DNA of 12,056 nucleotides from an uncultured Rikenellaceae bacterium (GTDB taxonomy: Bacteria; Bacteroidota; Bacteroidia; Bacteroidales; Rikenellaceae). The position numbers were made by a program, and so were the translations under genes. Below, piece by piece: positions 1 to 7,105 of the stretch. The notes under the pieces were generated by a model that worked only from the letters and a program-made list of their open reading frames with translations, was not told the DNA's origin and searched no databases. How positions within the stretch are numbered: the first letter of the stretch is position 1; each line of letters begins with the position of its first letter. Location of the stretch: assembly GCA_947038135.1 (NCBI GenBank), contig CAMQVM010000026.1, positions 1-12,056 of the forward strand. The letters are read 5' to 3'.

Positions 1-663
1 AAGATACACCCTAACGGTGACAAAGATGAGCCTAAAACTAGGCGTATAAACCCCGAGATGCCTATTCCTGCAGAGAGCTCTGCGGTGCATGGTATTTATG
101 ATAAAGATGTAGCCGACTGCCCCACCTTTAAGGTGGTGGCAAAGTCACTTGCTGATTATATTGAGGGATGCGATATAGCAGGATTTAACTCTAATAGATT
201 TGATGTACCTCTACTTGCAGAGGAATTTTTGCGTGCTGGAGTAAATATAGATATGAAGAAGCGTAAGCTTATAGATGTTCAGAATATATTTCACATGATG
301 GAGCAGCGCACACTTGTAGCAGCCTATAAATTTTACTGTGGCAAAGATCTTACACAAGCACACTCTGCCGAGGCCGATACAATGGCTACCTATGAGGTGC
401 TGCTTGCACAGATAGAGAGGTATGATGAGCTAGAGAACAATGTAGATTTCTTATCAGAATTTTCAACACGTGCAAAAACTGCCGATTTTGCAGGTCTTAT
501 AGTTTATGACGAAAACGATGTTGAGGTTTTCAACTTTGGAAAACATAAAGGTGCATCTGTTGCAGAGGTGCTACGTAAAGAGCCTTCATATTACAACTGG
601 ATGATGAATGGCGATTTTCCAGCATACACAAAAAAAGTGCTAACAGAGCTACGTTTAAAATAA
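1..663 (+). CDS. DEDDh-type 3'-5' exonuclease (DnaQ-like) with ExoX-like C-terminal domain, 5' partial
   Basis: The reading frame is open from base 1 to the TAA at 661-663 (220 residues), so the N-terminus lies outside the window. The first methionine, at base 58, is internal: the 19 residues before it (KIHPNGDKDEPKTRRINPE) look like ordinary family sequence. Visible catalytic motifs are Exo II, NSNRFDVPLL (Asp at about residue 68), and Exo III, HSAEAD (His 121, Asp 126), which make this the DEDDh class. The Exo I motif (DxETTG) must sit in the missing part, roughly 30 residues upstream by family length. The C-terminus, from about residue 177 (FNFGKHKGASVAEVL), matches the small domain that follows the nuclease in ExoX-like proteins. 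Expected role: metal-dependent 3'-5' trimming of DNA in repair or proofreading; the exact substrate cannot be told. The next gene starts 13 bases later and may be co-transcribed. Confidence 0.9.
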   Translation, partial: KIHPNGDKDEPKTRRINPEMPIPAESSAVHGIYDKDVADCPTFKVVAKSLADYIEGCDIAGFNSNRFDVPLLAEEFLRAGVNIDMKKRKLIDVQNIFHMMEQRTLVAAYKFYCGKDLTQAHSAEADTMATYEVLLAQIERYDELENNVDFLSEFSTRAKTADFAGLIVYDENDVEVFNFGKHKGASVAEVLRKEPSYYNWMMNGDFPAYTKKVLTELRLK

Positions 664-676
664 AAAAGAAGTAATT

Positions 677-2287
677 ATGTTTCGTAAAAAAATATCACTA
701 CTACTATTGGTAGTCATGTTCCTACCGAGCTGTTTCATTCTTAACAAGTCACAGCAGAGTGAAACGAAGGTTAAAGGATGCCTTTCACATATTGTAAACA
801 TTGGTGAAGATTTACCATCTCTTTTACTCCGCTATGAGGTACTAACAGCCGACCTAAAAAAATACAATAGCACAATTGGGTATGATTTAACACCTGGTGG
901 CATTGTATATATACCTAAAAATGCTATAGGTAAAGCATCTCAGAGCGATCTTAGAGCTGATATAGAAAGTATTAGAGCCTCACGAGAACAAAAGAAAAAA
1001 GATTTAGAAGTTGAGAATTTTGAAAACAACTCAATACTGAGACCTAAATATAGCAAGCATGTAGTAGAACATGGTCAAACATTCTACTCAATCAGTAAGC
1101 TACACGGCATTACAGTGGCAGAACTTGAGAGCCATAATAGAGGTGTAAACAAAACTACACTATCAGTAGGAGCTACACTAAATATTCCAAACAAAATTAA
1201 CAAAGCAACCACTACATTTAACGGTAGCAACACTAGCTTCAGTGGCGACTATAAACGAATAAGCTTTGATGAAGGTAAGGATAACCTGAAAATCTCTTTA
1301 ATTTTACCTTTAGTAGATGATAAAGATGTGCAGTCTGACAACTTCACTGAGTTTTACCAAGGTTTCTTGGTCGGGCTAGATTCACTACGAAACGAGGGAA
1401 TGAACATCGCTCTTAACGTTATAAATAGCGATAAGGGAACTATTGTAGCAGATAGAATATCGTATACTCAAGAGCTTAGCGGTAGCGATATAATCATAGG
1501 TCCTGTATATGATGAGCAGTTTTGTAAAGTCGCGCAATATGCTGCTATGAACTCTATACCGATAGTATCACCGCTAGCAAAGGTTAGTTGTGGCAATGCT
1601 TTTGTGTTTCAGGTAGCACCTGAAGATAACACTAAATATGATAAGCTAAAGGATATTGTAACCGACAAAAACGTCATTTTGCTCTCTACTGATAGCGACG
1701 ATGCCGAGTTTGTTGCTACAATGAATCGCTTTTGCGCTGGAGCAGTTAAGGTAGTGCCATTTAATGTAAAGGCTTCACCAAATAGCTTTATTAGACACCT
1801 AAGCTCATCACGAGAGAATGTTTTTTTAGTTGCTGCAACAAATGAGCAGCAGGCAGATGGTGTTATATCAAAAATAGGATCTATAAAAACATTTGCTGGT
1901 GCATTAAAGGTAAGCTCTATTGCTAGTACAAAAATAGCTCGTATGGAGACAATTGACCCATCGATTCTTTATAATGCAGACCTGTCATACATTACATCAT
2001 ATCATAGTGATAGAAATAACAAGAAGGTACGCAACTTTGATGGTAAATACATGACACTTTTCGGAGATACACCATCGCTTTATAGTTATAGGGGTTATGA
2101 TGTTGCGCTATTTTTTGGAGGTTCAATGAAGGAGTTTGGCGAAGACCTAACATACTATATTGACGACTACCGCACCTCAATACTACAAGTTGCCTATAAA
2201 TTTAATAGAGGCGACAATGGCAAATTTGTAAATGAAGAGTGGATGCTTGTTAACTACACACCACAATACGAGATAGAGGTTAAATAG
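677..2287 (+). CDS. LysM-domain lipoprotein with periplasmic-binding (type 1) fold
   Basis: A 536-residue exported protein. The N-terminus has two lysines, a hydrophobic run and a lipobox LPSC with the acceptor Cys at residue 19, so it is probably a membrane-anchored lipoprotein. A degenerate LysM-like unit covers about residues 37-82 (ending GGIVYIP) and a better one about 127-172 (VVEHGQTFYSISKLHGITVAEL, then GATLNIP). From about 204 (LKISLILPLV) to the end the sequence resembles the Leu/Ile/Val-type periplasmic-binding fold, with the typical IIIGPVYDE and NSIPIVSP segments. LysM domains bind peptidoglycan; the binding-protein half suggests sensing or holding a ligand, but which one is unknown. 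No ABC permease or ATPase is adjacent, so a transport role is not supported. Proteins of this architecture are common in Bacteroidales. The start is placed at the ATG directly before the signal sequence. Confidence 0.85.
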   Translation: MFRKKISLLLLVVMFLPSCFILNKSQQSETKVKGCLSHIVNIGEDLPSLLLRYEVLTADLKKYNSTIGYDLTPGGIVYIPKNAIGKASQSDLRADIESIRASREQKKKDLEVENFENNSILRPKYSKHVVEHGQTFYSISKLHGITVAELESHNRGVNKTTLSVGATLNIPNKINKATTTFNGSNTSFSGDYKRISFDEGKDNLKISLILPLVDDKDVQSDNFTEFYQGFLVGLDSLRNEGMNIALNVINSDKGTIVADRISYTQELSGSDIIIGPVYDEQFCKVAQYAAMNSIPIVSPLAKVSCGNAFVFQVAPEDNTKYDKLKDIVTDKNVILLSTDSDDAEFVATMNRFCAGAVKVVPFNVKASPNSFIRHLSSSRENVFLVAATNEQQADGVISKIGSIKTFAGALKVSSIASTKIARMETIDPSILYNADLSYITSYHSDRNNKKVRNFDGKYMTLFGDTPSLYSYRGYDVALFFGGSMKEFGEDLTYYIDDYRTSILQVAYKFNRGDNGKFVNEEWMLVNYTPQYEIEVK

Positions 2288-2403
2288 ATTGCAACGCTGT
2301 TCAACTACAAACAGACATACTTTAAACACATACAAATTTACCTCATAAATAATCACCTAGCATATCATATAAAATTATGTATAATGCTACTGAACAATAA
2401 TAA
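2288..2403 (+). other. Intergenic leader before the MATE gene
   Basis: This is a 116-base AT-rich gap between two genes on the same strand. I see only weak short inverted repeats: CTGTT/AACAG near 2297-2315 and ATTAT-GT-ATAAT near 2374-2385. There is no exact TAnnTTTG promoter element, although a promoter for the following transporter is likely to lie here. No T-tract terminator follows the lipoprotein gene. Confidence 0.4.
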
Positions 2404-3756
2404 ATGTTTTTAGATAAATATATCCCTTTTTACAAAAGAAACTTATCACTTGCGATACCTGTTATGATTACACAAGCTGGACAGATGATTGTTCAGCTTG
2501 TGGATAATTATATGGTATCGGGGCTTGGAACAACAGCTTTTGCAGGTGTAGGTTTTGCCAACATGATTATAACAATTGGTATAATATTTGCCACGTGCTT
2601 CACTCAAGGAGTAATACCTTATGCAGGTAAAAACTGGGGCATGGGGCTACACAAAAAGGTATCTTTATATTTCCAAAATGCACTAGTACTAGATGTGGTA
2701 TTTGCTGCTTTGCTACCAATTATCATGTTTGCTATTATGCCGCTAATGCACTATATGGGGCAAGACAGCGACATAATACCCTACTCACTATCATACTACA
2801 AACCTATAATTATCTCATTTATACCCTACATTCTATTTTTTGCCATTCGCAACTTTTCAGAGGGCATAGGCATAACGAAATATGCAATGTATATAACTCT
2901 CGGGTGTAATATAGTGAATATCTTCTTCAACTGGCTTTTAATACATGGAAACTGGGGCTTTGAGGCTATGGGTGTAGAGGGTGCAGCAGTGGCTACTCTT
3001 ATAAGTAGAATATTGATGCTTAGTGCCTTTATAATTATACTACTAAGCGTTAATCCATACAAGCGATATCTTAAATTCTTCAAAACTAGCCTTATAAAGA
3101 GGTCGGTGATAATAGAGCTAATTAAAACATCGGCACCTATTGGAATGCAGGGGCTTGCAGAGGTTACGGCATTTTGCTTGTCGGGTATTATTATTGGATT
3201 TTTTGGTAAACAAGCTTTAGCTGCTCAACAAATTGTGTTTGGCATAGATACATTTATATTTATGTTAGCACAGGGTATATCAGTGGCTGCAACAATTCGT
3301 GTGTCTCACCAATATGGCGAGAAAAAATATAGTGATGCAAATATTGCATCTAATGCTGCAATGCACCTTGCACTTCTAATTATGGGTGGACTCGGTGTTA
3401 TAGTTGTACTTGCACGCACAGGTATAGCCGATATATTCAGTGATGATATAGAGGTGATAAAAATTGCATCAATTTTGTTTCTGTACTCTTTTACTTTTAA
3501 ACTATTTGATGCCTCACAGCTAATAGGTGCAGCAGTTCTTAGAGCTATTGGCGATGTTAAAATACCACTATATATAGCTCTATTATCCTACTATGTAGTG
3601 TGTATACCTTTAGGTTATGTATGTGCACACATATTTAACTTAGGACCGCAAGGTGTGTATATTGGGCTTACAGTAGGTCTGATAATGTCATCAATATTAT
3701 ATGTCAAACGATTCAAAAAGCTTATCACAAAGCTAATTAATAGTAGCAATAAATAA
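2404..3756 (+). CDS. MATE family multidrug/cation efflux transporter
   Basis: A 450-residue polytopic inner-membrane protein, the usual length for a 12-helix MATE exporter. The first helix region reads IPVMITQAGQMIVQLVDNYM, with Asp34 in the place of the conserved acidic residue of the VDTxMAG-type motif of NorM-like proteins. The middle carries the family-typical GNWGFEAMGVEGAAVATLIS segment, and the second half repeats the MatE pattern (APIGMQGLAEVTAF). MATE proteins export drugs, dyes or metabolites in exchange for Na+ or H+; substrate and coupling ion cannot be read from this sequence. The start is the ATG at 2404, giving the normal short cytoplasmic N-terminus before helix 1. It is followed by an 80-base gap and another transporter on the same strand. 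Confidence 0.92.
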   Translation: MFLDKYIPFYKRNLSLAIPVMITQAGQMIVQLVDNYMVSGLGTTAFAGVGFANMIITIGIIFATCFTQGVIPYAGKNWGMGLHKKVSLYFQNALVLDVVFAALLPIIMFAIMPLMHYMGQDSDIIPYSLSYYKPIIISFIPYILFFAIRNFSEGIGITKYAMYITLGCNIVNIFFNWLLIHGNWGFEAMGVEGAAVATLISRILMLSAFIIILLSVNPYKRYLKFFKTSLIKRSVIIELIKTSAPIGMQGLAEVTAFCLSGIIIGFFGKQALAAQQIVFGIDTFIFMLAQGISVAATIRVSHQYGEKKYSDANIASNAAMHLALLIMGGLGVIVVLARTGIADIFSDDIEVIKIASILFLYSFTFKLFDASQLIGAAVLRAIGDVKIPLYIALLSYYVVCIPLGYVCAHIFNLGPQGVYIGLTVGLIMSSILYVKRFKKLITKLINSSNK

Positions 3757-3836
3757 GAAGATATAAGGCACACCAGAGAGATAAAAAAAAGTAATGATAA
3801 GGTAAAAATAAAAACTAGTTAATAATACTTAAATGA

Positions 3837-5270
3837 ATGATTATGAATATTTTCAGTAAATTTCCACAAACATTTTGGGTGGCAAATGCCATCGAGTTAT
3901 TTGAGCGTTGGGCATGGTATGGCTTCTTTATGCTCTTTGCAAACTACCTAACAAGCTCTACGGATATGGGCGGTTTAGAGTTTACACAGATACAAAAGGG
4001 TACTATTATGGGAGTAGGAACTGGTATTTTATACTTTCTACCTATTTTAACTGGTGCTATTGCAGATAGGTATGGTTATAAAAAAGTTTTGATTTTATCA
4101 TTTTTAATATACACCTCTGCTTTTATCATGTTTCCGATGTTTACTTCATTTACAGGAGTATTTATAATGTACCTATATTTAGCGCTTGGCGCAGCACTAT
4201 TCAAGCCTGTTATATCTGCTACAATTGCTAAAACAACTACTGATGAAACATCATCTATTGGCTTCGGTATATTTTATATGATGGTGAACATAGGAGCTTT
4301 CTTTGGACCTATGGTTACACTAGTATATAAAGGTGAGTCTAATTTAATTTTTTACATCTCGGCTGGAATTATAGCCATAAACTTTCTACTTCTTTTATTT
4401 TACAAAGAGCCTGCTCGTGAAAATAAAAAAGATAATTCAGAATCACTATCTAAAACTATATGCTCGGTAGCTAAGAATATGGCTATTATATTTAAAGATT
4501 GGAAGTTTATCATCTTTCTTTTGATTATATCTGGCTTTTGGACTATGTATAACCAGCTATTTTTCACACTTCCAGTATTTATATCGCAGTGGGTAGACAC
4601 AACAGTAATGTATGATTTTTTTGCTAAATATATTCCATTTATCAGCGAAAATTACAGCAAAGGCGGAGTTATGGATGCAGAGTTTATTACAAACCTTGAT
4701 GCACTATATATTATAGCTCTTCAGATCATTGTATCGAGCATTGTAATGAAGCTTAAGCCTCTGAAGTCTATGATGTCGGGATTTTTGGTCTGCTCGATAG
4801 GTATGGCATTAACTTTATACTCGCAAGATGTTATATTCACTATGGTTGCAATTCTAATTTTTGCTATTGGCGAGATGGCTGGATCTCCAAAGATTACGGA
4901 ATATATTGGACGAATAGCACCACATGACAAGAAGGCTTTATATATGGGTTACTCTTTTTTACCTGTATTTGTTGGTAACTTGTTTGCTGGATATATATCT
5001 GGTTCGGTATATCAAAAGATGTCTGACAAGGTTATTTTTGTAAAAGATTATGCTCTGCAACAAGGTTATACAATTAGTGAGGGGTTGTCAACGAGTGCAT
5101 ATTTTGACGAGGTGGCTAGACTATCTAATGTAACAACCACTGAGCTAACAAAAAAACTATGGGTTATATACTCTCCTTCAGACCTTTGGATGGTGATTTT
5201 GGCTATTGGATTATCAGCTACTATATTACTGTTTCTATATGATAAGTTTTTGATGAAAGACGAGAGCTAA
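3837..5270 (+). CDS. POT/PTR2-type MFS transporter (probable peptide:H+ symporter)
   Basis: A 477-residue, multi-helix MFS protein. Three landmarks are visible: an ExxER motif in helix 1 (ELFERWAWYG, Glu20/Glu23/Arg24), which in proton-dependent oligopeptide transporters takes part in proton coupling; an MFS motif A between helices 2 and 3 (GAIADRYGYKK, residues 73-83); and a PTR2-like signature FYMMVNIG (146-153). These favour the POT family, which imports di- and tripeptides or related small molecules with protons, though the divergent sequence leaves the substrate open. Hydrophilic loops near residues 255-285 and 390-440 lengthen the protein. A second in-frame ATG two codons downstream (3843) is an equally plausible start. 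The perfect hairpin at 5306-5347 follows the stop and should end the transcript. The preceding 80-base gap shows no clear promoter. Confidence 0.85.
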   Translation: MIMNIFSKFPQTFWVANAIELFERWAWYGFFMLFANYLTSSTDMGGLEFTQIQKGTIMGVGTGILYFLPILTGAIADRYGYKKVLILSFLIYTSAFIMFPMFTSFTGVFIMYLYLALGAALFKPVISATIAKTTTDETSSIGFGIFYMMVNIGAFFGPMVTLVYKGESNLIFYISAGIIAINFLLLLFYKEPARENKKDNSESLSKTICSVAKNMAIIFKDWKFIIFLLIISGFWTMYNQLFFTLPVFISQWVDTTVMYDFFAKYIPFISENYSKGGVMDAEFITNLDALYIIALQIIVSSIVMKLKPLKSMMSGFLVCSIGMALTLYSQDVIFTMVAILIFAIGEMAGSPKITEYIGRIAPHDKKALYMGYSFLPVFVGNLFAGYISGSVYQKMSDKVIFVKDYALQQGYTISEGLSTSAYFDEVARLSNVTTTELTKKLWVIYSPSDLWMVILAIGLSATILLFLYDKFLMKDES

Positions 5271-5305
5271 CAACCTCTTTATAAATATAATGACTAATAA
5301 AATAC

Positions 5306-5347
5306 AGTACGATATTTTAACTGCGATAATGGTTAAAATATCGTACT
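5306..5347 (+). terminator. Perfect 16-bp hairpin terminator
   Basis: The arm AGTACGATATTTTAAC (5306-5321) is exactly complementary to GTTAAAATATCGTACT (5332-5347), around a 10-base loop. The right arm runs into TTT and further AT-rich sequence, and it lies 35 bases after the stop of the POT transporter, as expected of an intrinsic terminator. The sequence on the other side is also T-rich when read on the minus strand (TATTTTATTAG), so it may work in both directions. Confidence 0.85.
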
Positions 5348-5435
5348 TTTATTATGCTTAATTTGAGTTTATTGACACGTTATTGTAAAAAATTACATCT
5401 GCTTGCAATTGTGTAACGGTCTCAACACACACAAC

Positions 5436-5474
5436 AAAAAGCTCCAACAAAAAGAATAAACCTCTTGTTGGAGC
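5436..5474 (-). terminator. Hairpin terminator of the minus-strand operon
   Basis: GCTCCAACAA (5441-5450) and TTGTTGGAGC (5465-5474) form a perfect 10-bp stem with a 14-base loop. Read on the minus strand, the stem is followed directly by five Ts (A-run at 5436-5440). It lies about 100 bases past the trmN6 stop and is the first good intrinsic terminator for the six-gene minus-strand unit. Confidence 0.85.
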
Positions 5475-5573
5475 ATATATGTAAATTTATAAAATCATAG
5501 CTTTGAAACTCCCTTAAAACATTAAGACAAATCAAGCCGAATGCATAAAAAAGATATTCAGCACTAAAAATAG

Positions 5574-6341
5574 CTAAAACTTCAAGTAAAACTTTTTAGT
5601 CATCTCTTTGTACTTAGCAGTATAGTCACCACGCTGCTCTTTCTCTATCACTAGTGTATCGCTAGCAGTGTCGCCTTTTATGCGGGTAAACTTCATAAGC
5701 ACTCGCTTAACTGGTGAGCTATAACTACCCTGCACATCAAGCCTACGACGAAGATATAACCCCTCAAATGCAGCGAGCGTAATAAGTATGCTAGCTTGCT
5801 GATAAGGCAGTATAACATAAAATGCACCACTATCACTAAGAAGCTCACCTACACCTTTCACAAGCTCTTCGTAAGGTAGCAACAAGGTGTGGCGGGCTGC
5901 AATTTTAGCCTGCTGCTCATTTTTTAGAGAGTCGATAAAATATGGTGGATTAGTGATAATAGTGTCAAACTTTGTTGCACCCAACAACCCTTTAGCATAG
6001 TGCTGAAAAGAGCCATGCACCAGCTGTAACCTATCACTCCAAGGGCTATTGGCAAAATTGAGCCTAGACTCTTGTGCCGCTAGCTCCTCAACCTCTACGG
6101 CTACAATTTTAGCTGACGGACACTCTTGTGCCATCATCAAAGATATAACACCTGTTCCCGAACCAATATCGAGAATAGAGCAACCATGAGAATCACCAAG
6201 AGCATCACAACACAAGTCATGCTGCGCACGATGTTGAGCTCCAGCCCACGCACCAAGCAAAACCCCATCAGTACCAACCTTCATAGCACTATTATCTTGC
6301 TGCAAAGAAAACTGCTTAAACTTAAATATTGAGCTTGCCAT
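5574..6341 (-). CDS. trmN6: tRNA1(Val) (adenine37-N6)-methyltransferase, TrmN6/YfiC family
   Basis: A 255-residue class I SAM-dependent methyltransferase. The N-terminus (FKFKQFSLQQDNSAMKVGTD, then GVLLGAW) is the typical TrmN6 opening. The SAM-binding motif DIGSGTG is at 58-64 and the catalytic NPPY motif of N6-adenine methyltransferases at 131-134. In E. coli the family methylates A37 of tRNA1(Val); the tRNA target here is inferred by homology. An unusual His/Cys-rich stretch (about residues 35-54) lies between GAW and the SAM motif, where E. coli YfiC has only a short loop. The gene starts one base after the stop of the DUF2400 gene, so translational coupling is likely, and it is the last gene before the terminator at 5436-5474. 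Confidence 0.9.
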   Translation of the reverse strand: MASSIFKFKQFSLQQDNSAMKVGTDGVLLGAWAGAQHRAQHDLCCDALGDSHGCSILDIGSGTGVISLMMAQECPSAKIVAVEVEELAAQESRLNFANSPWSDRLQLVHGSFQHYAKGLLGATKFDTIITNPPYFIDSLKNEQQAKIAARHTLLLPYEELVKGVGELLSDSGAFYVILPYQQASILITLAAFEGLYLRRRLDVQGSYSSPVKRVLMKFTRIKGDTASDTLVIEKEQRGDYTAKYKEMTKKFYLKF

Positions 6342-6342
6342 A

Positions 6343-7101
6343 TTAAAAGAATTTATTTACACCTGCACCAAAAAGCGCATAATCATACTTAACAGGATCA
6401 TTAGCATCAAACTTGCGTAATGATGCCGTTATCTCCTCAACCGCCTTCCAATCATTCTGTTTACGGGTTAAAAGCCCCAACATACGCCCTACATTACTAG
6501 AGTGAACATCAAGAGGAAGATATAGGGCACTAGATGGAATATCCCAAATACCAAAATCTACCCCACTATCATCTTTACGCACCATCCACTTAATAAACAT
6601 ATTCATACGCTTACAAGCCGATTTTTTATCAATCGAAGAGAGATGCCTGCGGACTCTATCAGGGTGTTCTATCTCAAAAAAGATATCATGAAACTTAGAT
6701 AGGCAAACACGTATATCTTGACTCTCGCTATAACACTTCTCAAAGAAAAGACCAATGCCACCATGATTAAGATATATATTTTTCAAAGCCTTAATAAAAT
6801 ATATAAAGTCTGCTCCATTGAAAGTACGATGAACAAAATCGCCTAGATGTAGCAGCTCAGCCTCCGTAGAGTTAACAACAAAATCTTCGGGTGCATTATC
6901 CATAAGCGTCATCATTCGAGAGCAGTTTTTAACAATAGATTTACGGTTTCCCCACGCTATTGTAGCCGATAGGAAGCCTGCAATCTCTATATCGTTGCGG
7001 TTGGTAAACCTATGAGGTACAGATATAGGGTCGTCAGCTATAAAATCACTACAATTGTAGCGATCTACCAACTCTTCAAGAAACTCTTTGGTGCACTCCA
7101 T
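6343..7101 (-). CDS. TIGR02757/DUF2400 family protein
   Basis: The preferred start is the ATG at 7101 (MECTKEFLEEL), giving 252 residues and beginning 4 bases after the nfnB stop. An upstream in-frame ATG at 7146 would add 15 residues and overlap nfnB, and is less likely. Recognisable family segments are HRFTNRNDIEIAGFLSATIA (30-49), MFIKWMVRKDDSGVDFGIWD (168-187), LPLDVHSSNVGRMLGLL (195-211) and DPVKYDYALFGAGV (235-248). The function of the family is not established to my knowledge. The LPLDVH...GRMLGL segment resembles the VDTHV..R...RLGL helix that carries the catalytic Asp of HhH-GPD DNA glycosylases, which suggests, as inference only, a nucleic-acid or base-recognition fold. It is sandwiched between nfnB and trmN6 in one operon. 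Confidence 0.87.
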   Translation of the reverse strand: MECTKEFLEELVDRYNCSDFIADDPISVPHRFTNRNDIEIAGFLSATIAWGNRKSIVKNCSRMMTLMDNAPEDFVVNSTEAELLHLGDFVHRTFNGADFIYFIKALKNIYLNHGGIGLFFEKCYSESQDIRVCLSKFHDIFFEIEHPDRVRRHLSSIDKKSACKRMNMFIKWMVRKDDSGVDFGIWDIPSSALYLPLDVHSSNVGRMLGLLTRKQNDWKAVEEITASLRKFDANDPVKYDYALFGAGVNKFF

Positions 7102-7105
7102 AATA

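Larger units (their letters stand above)
5271..5573. other. Intergenic region between convergent genes
   Basis: This 303-base AT-rich gap separates the POT transporter from the TrmN6 gene, which face each other. It holds two separate hairpin terminators (5306-5347 and 5436-5474, listed apart). The 88 bases between them contain only weak inverted repeats, such as CGTTA/TAACG. The 99 bases between the second hairpin and the trmN6 stop would form a 3' untranslated region of the minus-strand transcript; no open frame of useful length is seen there. Confidence 0.6.

Noticed and set aside
677..2287. ABC transporter substrate-binding component
   Set aside because: No permease or ATPase genes are adjacent, and the LysM units suggest anchoring to the cell wall.
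2374..2385. TATAAT-like sequence as a sigma70 -10 box for the MATE gene
   Set aside because: Bacteroidota use a different -7 element (TAnnTTTG), no matching -33 element is found, and such AT-rich strings are expected by chance here.
2404..5270. MATE and POT transporters as a dedicated export/import system with the lipoprotein
   Set aside because: Gaps of 116 and 80 bases and no shared motif or biosynthetic gene support a functional link beyond being neighbours.
5436..5474. Inverted repeat as the end of an insertion sequence
   Set aside because: The two arms are only 14 bases apart, no transposase is present, and the adjoining T-run fits a terminator.
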